A DNA stretch of 64,000 bases from Pohlia nutans (taxonomy: Eukaryota; Streptophyta; Bryopsida; Bryales; Mniaceae): NCBI GenBank assembly GCA_022496805.1, contig CM040103.1, positions 21,056,820-21,120,819 of the forward strand. The letters are read 5' to 3'. Below the pieces are notes generated by a model, which saw nothing but the letters and a program-made list of their open reading frames with translations, ran no database searches and was not told where the DNA came from. Both the position numbers and the translations under genes were made by a program. Position 1 is the first letter of the stretch; every line of letters begins with the position of its first letter. This document shows, one piece after another, positions 57,231-64,000 of this stretch.

Positions 57231-57429
57231 GTTTTTAATAGAGGTCTCCAAAAATCACTACACTTAAAGTATACAATATGATCAATCTTTCTACATAATA
57301 GACAAATAGAAAACAACCAATCAATATCAATAGAATAAAATAAAAAAAAGGAAAAAAAAGAGGAGGTAGTGGTAAAGACCACTATTTATTTTAAACAATT
57401 AGCACGGTGTCACCACTTGTCTTATGAAG

Positions 57430-57600
57430 GTGGGTAGGGGCCAGTTGGTTGGTACAATTTTCCTGCCTATGATAAATTTACTAGCAGCACCAAGTCATGG
57501 ATGTCAAACTACTGTTCAAACAAGCCCAATGGAAATCGAACCTGGACCACATAGTATGATACATAGCCATCCACCAACCAACTGCAGAACTCATGACTTG
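57430..57600 (-). repeat. Possible tRNA-derived SINE
   Basis: On the minus strand, AGTTGGTTGGTGGATGG resembles a tRNA A-box and GGTCCAGGTTCGATTTCC contains a good B-box, spaced about as in a tRNA head. The plus strand at 57441-57452 also carries CAGTTGGTTGGT, making an inverted repeat with 57573-57584. No tail or target duplication was defined. Confidence 0.35.
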
Positions 57601-57687
57601 GCAATCTTACAACCTACCAAAAACCAACTTGTACTCAAACAATTATCCATCCAACAGTTTATGATTACTTTTATTGGTCACTGGTCA

Positions 57688-57815
57688 CTAAAGTGTCTAT
57701 TCTTGGCAGAAGAGAGTAGTTTTGTTTCAATGGCCCTTTGTCTGGTGGGCACTTGGTGATTAACATTGCGAACAGACACTTTATTCACGCCAGCCTTGAA
57801 AAAGGCCAAAGTTTC
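57688..57815 (+). repeat. Dispersed repeat R3, copy 2
   Basis: Begins AAAGTGTCTATTCTTGGCAG and ends with ACAGACACTTTATTCACGCC (57772-57791) and AAAAAGGCC. The start and end carry an inverted AAAGTGTCT/AGACACTTT pair. It ends next to the TIR element at 57822. Confidence 0.65.
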
Positions 57816-57821
57816 TATCTA

Positions 57822-58116
57822 TACCGTACCAGGAAGGCAGGGCCCGCAGAAAATAATTCCCCAAAAAAATGCCGAAAAAATAAATAAACTTATCAAGTAT
57901 TTTGTCGAAATCAACAAAAATGAAATCAACAAAAATGAAGTCAACAAAAATTGTAGACAAAAAACAAAAGAAAACGTTTAGCCGCTAGTAAAATTCAATG
58001 TTAATTATTAATAGCCGATTTTTTAATAATTATTTTTGAAAGTGCCGACCTCCACTTTTGGAACTTTTATTAATTATTCGACACAAAAGTGCCGACCCTA
58101 CCTTCCTGGTACAGTA
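57822..58116. mobile_element. 295-bp TIR element
   Basis: Inverted termini TACCGTACCAGGAAGGCAGG and, inwards from the right, TACTGTACCAGGAAGGTAGG. Flanks TATCTA at 57816-57821 and 58117-58122 form a possible 6-bp duplication. Internal short repeats of ATCAACAAAAATGA lie near 57912-57950. No coding capacity; superfamily not assigned. Confidence 0.7.
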
Positions 58117-58122
58117 TATCTA

Positions 58123-58345
58123 ATTTTTGGAGATTTTTTTATCTTGCTCAATTTTGTAAGTTGTCCTTTTCAAGAGGACATTTAGATTGAAATCTTTGAA
58201 ATTTTTGATGAATCACTCCAACAAAAATGGGGCATAATTTTTTCACAAATCACCCCCTTTCTAATTGGATCACACGTACATGGAGTAAACTTCCCATAAA
58301 AAAATCAGTAAAAAGTGCATGATGATGAGAATACATAGTTTGTAC
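58123..58345 (+). repeat. R1 right part
   Basis: Matches the right half of R1 (TTTTTGGAGATTTTTTT, TTTTCACAAATCAC, CATGGAGTAAACTTCCC). With 56985-57230 it makes one R1 copy interrupted by about 0.9 kb of other repeats. Confidence 0.5.
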
Positions 58346-58739
58346 ATCTTGGTAAATAACTACTTGGTTGGGCAGTTAGGCCCATTAGCAAAATAATGAG
58401 TCCTCTAAGAGCCCTTTGGTTTTAGACATTGTTAAAATGTATTGAGCTTAGCGATGGGTACAACAACCATGTGTGTGAAGTGTCTCTACCTTGTATGACT
58501 ATCTTGTACCCAACTTGAATGGCCAATGGGAATTGCCCACTACCATCTTATCGTCATTGCACCTTGCTTCTTGAGTAGGCGGATATAGGGGAATAGTCTT
58601 GGCATTTTTCATTAGAAGTACATTTTAAAAAGCTAATTGAGGTTCCTTTTGAGGAGCTCTAGGGGGCTTTTGGAGGGTTCAAAATTTTTCTAATCGGATT
58701 AAGTTGACTAGGCCTCTTATTTGACACAAAAGGTTTAGA

Positions 58740-59126
58740 CTTTCTTGAAAGAGCCCACCATACTTTTGACCTTTTTTTTAGTTTGACCATATATGAAAGC
58801 AACACTAAAATTATGATTTAGTGTTCATAACAGTGTTTTTCAACACAAAAACTATTTGACTTTTTGGAAATATATAGTGTCCATGTACAAAAGAATTAGA
58901 AGTAAATTTTAAAACAATAAAAACTTCAAGTAAACCTTCTAGATGTAGTGTTCCAATGAAAATTGGTAACTTTATAATAAACATGGCATGTCACTCTCAT
59001 TACCTGAAAGGAACATGGCACTTTCAATGAAAGTTTGAATAACAAGTGGCAAACTCTTATATAATGTAGAGACATTATCTCTTTGAACAAACTGTAGTAA
59101 AAGACATCATTTCTTGTTGGACACTA
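58740..59126 (+). repeat. Dispersed repeat R2, copy 2
   Basis: Copy of 15660-16078. Its right end (TTGGACACTA) is cut by the mariner-like element starting at 59127. Confidence 0.65.
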
Positions 59127-61012
59127 GGGGGATGGCCTAATATGGGTACCAAATAGATATGTAGGAACTCTGGTCCTTTTTCGAGGCCGGCGTGAATAAA
59201 GTGTCTGTCTTGACAATGAGCCAATGCCCACTGGGCAAAGGGACATTGGTACAAGACTACTCTCCCCTTTTGAGGATAGACACTTTAAAGATATGGGTAC
59301 CACTTCTATACATCTCACATAGTATGACTTATGTCTAACTTATTTAAAATGGGCTAGAAATTCCGTCTTTAACCCTTAAATGCCCAAACGACCATTTTCT
59401 GCTCGCTGCCTGAATTTAATGGGTTGCTTGAAAAATAAATAAATAAACTTGAGAAATAAAAAATACCTCAAAATACTACCGTAGTTTACTAGCAGGTTCG
59501 GCAGCTTGCTGCCTAATATTTAATTAAAATTCAAAAGTAGATTCGGCGCTTAAAAATAGTATATTCATATTTTCGGCAATTTTCTCTTTTAATTTTTAAA
59601 AATTTGGCTTAAATCCTTTTTTAATTTTCTATTTAAATTTTTATCCTGTACTACTCTCTTGCATTGGATGACAAGCAAGTTGTGAGTGAAGAGGCGAGAA
59701 TGCTCTGTGCTTTATGCAAGTGGAGTGGAGTTGTGTCCAACAATGCATATGGGATATGTAAACTTTGAGGTGAAGCACCTAGTTAGTCTTCATTTTTATA
59801 ACACTCATAACGTTTGCATAGAGTCTTCAAATGACATAAAACTTGTTGGAGGTGAAAGATTACTTGATTTCTAAACTTTTCTTAGACCACCAAAATTCCA
59901 AAAAAGTTGATCTTCTATGCACAAATGAGCTCCAAAAAACTGTTATGAACGCATTTTAATTTTTTGATGTTTACACAGCTGGAATGTTTTGTCCATATCT
60001 TTTGCATAAAGACTTAGTTTGACACAAAACTTGTTGGAGGTGGAAGAAGGATTGATTTCTCAACTTTTGTTAATTGGACAAAATTCTATAAAACTTCATC
60101 TTCTATGCTCAAATGGACTTCAAAAATCTGTGTACAACACATTTGAAAAGCCTCACCTAGAGTTTTGCTACGTTTTAACCCATATATTCTTTGTGGAGTA
60201 ATGTAAGTGAGCTTGATTACAAAAGGAGCACCTTCTCTCCCCTCAAATTCACACATGCTTCCATTGTAAGTAAAATTCTAGTGAGAAGTAAAAATTTCTT
60301 ACTTTTCGGCAATTTTGAAAAACGATTAATATTATGTTCGGCAAAAAATGCCAATAATATTCCAAAATTTTAGGCATCTATTTTTAGAATTATTTTGTGC
60401 CGAACCTGCTATTAAACTACGATATATCAACTCTACTTTCCAACGCAATTTTAATTGTGACAATACGAGTTAAATTCCAACTGGGAGAATTTTTCAAAGT
60501 GAATCACCTCAACATTGTCTTAGTGTTATTAAATTTGCTATTTGGGAAAAGTAAAGATGTTCCCTCCATCATTTCTTTTTCTTTTTTTAATTTTACAATA
60601 GATAAAGCAACTTTAACCAATCATTCTAAAATTTAAACTCTAAAATTAAAAATTAAAAATTAAAAATTAATACAAATTTTCAAAAGTTAATGCTTTTGAA
60701 TTCATTTAAAAAAAAGATCTAAAGTTATTTTTGGAAGTTTGACTTTATGGATAAATTGTAAAAATAATGCCGTACATTTTGTTTACTGAACCAAACTTCA
60801 TCAAACATATGGAAGGCACATATTATAACACATCTATGTTTTGTCCAATTCTCCTCGAGCTTTTAGGGGTTAACACCATGTATATAGTTGCAGCCATGGT
60901 GTCTATAACACCCTTTAATTTTTGTAATTTTCTAGTGTTTTTTTCTTACCAAAAAGATATTTCTCAAAAATCACACTATTTGTGGAGGGGTACCCATATC
61001 AGGCCATCACCC
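59127..61012. mobile_element. Mariner-like TIR element, copy 2 (1.9 kb)
   Basis: Termini GGGGGATGGCCTAATATGGG and, inwards from the right, GGGTGATGGCCTGATATGGG, both continuing TACC; TA precedes the left end. It contains an inverted R3 (59170-59296) and a diverged tandem duplication of about 190 bp (59811-60000 and 60000-60190, each with AAAACTTGTTGGAGGTG). Its right-hand 100 bp match the interior of 47131-48052. The short ORFs inside show no transposase motif. Confidence 0.6.
59170..59296 (-). repeat. Dispersed repeat R3, copy 3 (inverted, inside the mariner-like element)
   Basis: Reverse-strand copy with the same 20-bp core (59189-59208) and the same AAAGTGTCTAT start as copy 2. Translated, the copies share a phrase like LCPVGIGSLS next to DTLFTPA, but the frame is broken in each, so a coding origin is only a possibility. 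Confidence 0.65.
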
Positions 61013-61062
61013 ACTTAACCACAATTTTAGTGTAGCTAAAGGCATCAATGGTGGGGATGCTA

Positions 61063-61398
61063 TTATAGTGACTCCCCCTGGCCTAATATCTCCCCATAAA
61101 TTCTCTCCAGATTTTCTTTTGCCCTCTTCTGGTAAGCAGCTAATTCTTGAGTTTTTGTGCTATTAAACACCGGTTCCTTCACATGTGCACAAAGCTCACA
61201 CCTCAGTAAGCACTTTTCTACATGTTCCACAAGACCGTTGCCATGGCCTTTCACCATTTCCTTGCAAGTTTGGCTTGCAGGCATTTGCCTGATCCAGATG
61301 GCATTGTCGGTTGACACCATTTCCGAATTGATTTTCACTAAGTTATTGTGTTTGCGCTGACCTCCTTCTGTCCTGTTGTTTAATCCACCGGTAGCCAT
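61063..61398 (-). CDS. 111-codon frame of unknown function
   Basis: ATG at 61398 follows an in-frame TGA and a possible acceptor (GAATTAG|GGCTCCG). The protein starts MATGGLNNRTEGGQRKHNNL and has four cysteines, two of them in CLLRCELCAHVKEP, a possible CxxxCxxC metal site. It ends in a charged helical stretch (QELAAYQKRAKENLERIYGE). It is intact and less AT-biased than its surroundings. It begins 50 bp outside the mariner-like element. It may be a single-exon gene or one exon of a larger gene. Confidence 0.4.
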   Translation of the reverse strand: MATGGLNNRTEGGQRKHNNLVKINSEMVSTDNAIWIRQMPASQTCKEMVKGHGNGLVEHVEKCLLRCELCAHVKEPVFNSTKTQELAAYQKRAKENLERIYGEILGQGESL

Positions 61399-62084
61399 CG
61401 GAGCCCTAATTCAGTGCAAGAAAAGACCAACATTGAATCCCATATTGTTAAATGAAGGAATGAGCAGGATGAACTAAAGGTCTCCTTGAGAGTTTTAAGG
61501 AACACTTAGAGCACTTTTGATAACCCTAAAAGGACAAGTCTAGCAATAGTGAACAAAAATCATTTAACATCAAGGAAAATGCTGTTCAAAGGTTGTTTTT
61601 TACTTTGGCATTTTGATAGGTTCATTTTGATTGAAACCTGGAGCCCAATATCCAAATATATCCTGGCTACATTTATTTCACAATTCAAGATTTCAATTCA
61701 CAACCTCACAACCTAACTTATATGAGTCCTAATTTTCAAAGCTCTATGCTCAAGATTCCAATTGTCTCCCACATGACTTGTACTAATTTCAAAGCTTCAA
61801 GTACTTTAAAGTACTAGTTTTGAACATTAACTTCAATGTCAGAGCTCTGTCACGTTGAAATCCACCATTTTAATGAATATTTCCATGTCGACGACCTTTG
61901 CATAAATTGAGTAAGACACTAGTAAAAACAAAGAGGGATATTGACCAGGAACAACACAGTGCAAATGTGCCCTTGTGGTTGACGTCCTAGGTACTTGAAT
62001 AAAAAGAAATTAACTAGAGCCTGGAACCTGGACATTTACCAGGTAGTTTATTTTCATGAAAGTGGGGGCAGGACAAGCTACGAC
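61399..62084. other. Intergenic stretch between two minus-strand frames
   Basis: No repeat or RNA recognised. If the frames at 61063 and 62085 belong to one transcript, this would be intron, but no splice pair linking them was established. Confidence 0.35.
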
Positions 62085-62501
62085 TCACCGGACGTCATCC
62101 TTCCTGTGGTGGATATCGATCTGTTTTTTGTGGGCCACAGGTGATCGATCGATCGATCTGTTAAATTCCTTCCTGTGGAGGATATTTTTCCTGCCGGCCG
62201 AGCAGCCTGGTGGAACAAAAAACAAGTGGAAGCCCGCAATCAAATGGCTGTGACGAGGTTTAAACAGATTCTCCACGGCAGTGATCAGGTCATCGATACC
62301 CAGGCGCTGTGCTTTGCGGTCCTGCATCGCCTGCACAAACTTGCGGTACTTATTATTGTCATCTTGCAGTTCCTCCTTCACTTCTTTCAGCCACGCCGCC
62401 GCATCGTTGAAGTCCGTGGGCTGCGCCGCAGCCGCAACGCGTAGTCCTTGCAACCCCAAACCTCGTTTCCCTTTTCCATTCCCATCTTGCTCACTGGCCA
62501 T
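62085..62501 (-). CDS. Small SIN3-like protein with one PAH domain
   Basis: The start MASEQDGNGKGKRG at 62501 is preferred; an upstream in-frame ATG at 62555 is possible. Residues about 31-80 form a paired amphipathic helix as in SIN3/SNL co-repressors: DAAAWLKEVKEELQDDNNKY, RKFVQAMQDRKAQRLGIDDL, ITAVENLFKPRHSHLIAGFH. In SIN3 this domain binds transcription-factor peptides in the histone-deacetylase complex, and acts in the nucleus. Here it is a single PAH in 138 codons, whereas plant SIN3-like proteins exceed 1000 residues, so this is a gene fragment, a first exon or a PAH-only protein. The C-terminal 45 residues are basic and cross a GATC repeat and a short duplication (62099-62195), so they may be non-native. 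A TTTAAAAAG on the minus strand near 62647 could serve as TATA. Confidence 0.7.
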   Translation of the reverse strand: MASEQDGNGKGKRGLGLQGLRVAAAAQPTDFNDAAAWLKEVKEELQDDNNKYRKFVQAMQDRKAQRLGIDDLITAVENLFKPRHSHLIAGFHLFFVPPGCSAGRKNILHRKEFNRSIDRSPVAHKKQIDIHHRKDDVR

Positions 62502-62555
62502 TATGTATTTTCCACCTTTCCTGAGACTGATCAAAATACTCTGATCGATGAGCAC

Positions 62556-63055
62556 CTGACTGTTACTGCAGGACTGCTAGTCGTTCGATCGCATTCAGAA
62601 GTTGAATGTGTCGATCTATGGCGTGAGGGACCTGGCTCTGGGCTTTTTAAAGGCCTGATCGATCGATTGGTGCAGGCCTCGAGAGCTGCGTCTGATACGT
62701 ACATTCATATCAAGCCTCGGTAGTAAGGATTTTCGTAGATGACACGGACTAATGGACGTCATATCTGTCACGGATGTCACATAGATCATCAGTGATTCAG
62801 AATATTGTAAACATTCTAGAATTCTCATGGGATATTAGGAGTATTTTCAACATATTTGTAAGGTTTTCTCATGTAGGACTATCTTGTCATTGAGTGACAA
62901 AATGACAAGAATTTGCTTACAGTATGTTTGTCATCTTTCATAACCTTGGGCAGTTTAGAATGACATCCCAATGTAGTTCGAAAGGTCATGATTGTCATTT
63001 TAATGCATTGGAACAACATTCTAATGTCAACCCAATGCGTTAAAACGACATTTTA
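62556..63055. other. Upstream region of the PAH gene
   Basis: Contains CGATCGAT-rich words near 62585 and 62655, and repeated CAATGTAGTT / CAATGCGTTA phrases with GACATT near 62960-63050. No further gene recognised. Confidence 0.35.
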
Positions 63056-63356
63056 GGCCCACTTTATACACAAGTTGGGGCTGGATGGAAGGCCGGCCCG
63101 ATTCAATCCGGCCCAAATTTGGAGTGGGGGCCATGGCAAACCTTGTCCCAATTTCATCAAACCAACCCAAAGATTTGGCGCCAAAATCATGCCACATAGG
63201 ACGCCACGTAGGAAAAAAATTCTCCTTCCGGCCCGGCCCTAGTATAAAGCCCTTGGGTTGGATTTGAAAGAATTGAGCGATCCTATTGATTGAAATTGGT
63301 TGAAATTTGAAGAGTTCGAGCTGGTCCTCAATCCGGCCCCAAGTATAAAGTGGGCC
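63056..63356. mobile_element. PIF/Harbinger-like MITE, family E
   Basis: A 301-bp element with inverted termini GGCCCACTTTATAC and GTATAAAGTGGGCC (perfect over 14 bp), flanked by TTA at 63053-63055 and 63357-63359. The interior is GC-rich with repeated CCGGCCC words. Confidence 0.85.
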
Positions 63357-63359
63357 TTA

Positions 63360-64000
63360 TTAATGTTGTTCGATTGCATTCGAATGGTGTTCTTACCTCG
63401 TCGGTCTAGCCACGGGTTGGTGTTCAAGTCGGATTACTGGATGACATCGAAGCCCTAATTCTATTGCAATTGAAGTCCGGAGTCATGTATTTAATCCTTG
63501 GTTGTGCTTGTCCTTCATTTTAATTTCAAGCCTCAGTTGTGGAACATACATTGGATTATTCTACCAGTGTAGTCAGCCGTTTGTGAACTTGCATGATGTC
63601 TCGCTTGTGGAAGTTGTAATGAATCGCTTAACCAGCCAGGTCTCGGGTGATGCTGGAAGACAATTAGCACAGGTCGCTCTGTATCCAAATTGATCATTTT
63701 CGTTACAATGGCATTTTTGAAACGCCAAAAATGTACGATTCAAGTGTACAGAGCTCCAAAAATTTATTAGGACTGGTATGGATCTGAGATTTCAGATGGG
63801 CAAAGTGCCAATTGTTTGTTGAAATTTTGCAACTTGAACTAATATGACTGCTTAGGTTTATACACATGGCGTGCAATTTTTTGTTTTTTTTTTTAAATTT
63901 AATTTTTGTAAGTAGGAGGGCCCGCTTTACATGAAAGGTGAAGTCCGCTTTTGCAGTTTGACAAGCTTGAATCCTTGTAGCTCATCGGTTGGAGGCAACG
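63360..64000. other. Right edge of the window, nothing firmly identified
   Basis: A plus-strand 63-codon frame (63502-63693) ending VMNRLTSQVSGDAGRQLAQV is the most protein-like segment, but it has no recognised domain. A neighbouring gene may continue outside the window. Confidence 0.3.

Overview
The window reads as nuclear DNA of a land plant. It is AT-rich and gene-poor, with plant-type GT-AG introns, a plant Ty1/copia retrotransposon, a plant LINE whose protein has DUF4283-like, CCHC, endonuclease, reverse transcriptase and zf-RVT parts, Stowaway/PIF/CACTA-type MITEs, and one small SIN3-type PAH gene. No rRNA, tRNA, organelle block or bacterial feature was recognised. The species cannot be named from sequence alone.

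Left third (1-16950): diverged dispersed repeats (R1, R2, R4), a TIR element with GGGGTGCACT ends (T1), a cluster of PIF/Harbinger-like MITEs at 5.9-8.4 kb, and one candidate split gene on the minus strand (about 9.6-10.9 kb) whose product I do not recognise.

Centre (16950-46800): a layered nest of insertions. A host segment carries a large inverted duplication (X at 17031-18490, X' at 44094-45553) and a direct duplication (19090-20690 against 45631-46744). A degenerate LINE (20692-44031, minus strand) lies in that segment with 9-bp target duplications. The LINE is split by a 16.3-kb palindromic element (22230-38511) flanked by ACAT; removing the element and one ACAT restores the LINE reading frame. 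Its arms are about 4.8 kb each, almost identical, and each carries the same outward-facing genes. Between the arms lies a T-family TIR element (T3), itself split by a 4.56-kb copia element (28589-33147) with 5-bp target duplications. A 1.27-kb TIR element (M) sits beside T3.

Right third (46800-64000): AT-rich DNA with two mariner-like TIR elements (47131-48052, which contains a CACTA-like MITE, and 59127-61012), a Stowaway-like MITE, several PIF-like MITEs, further R1/R2/R3 repeats, an unknown 111-codon ORF (61063-61398) and a PAH-domain gene (62085-62501).

The genes do not form a pathway. Most coding sequence is mobile-element protein, largely broken in the LINE and copia. The least explained part is the palindromic element: its arms keep an uninterrupted acidic reading frame and a second, broken gene, and neither matches a transposase I can name.
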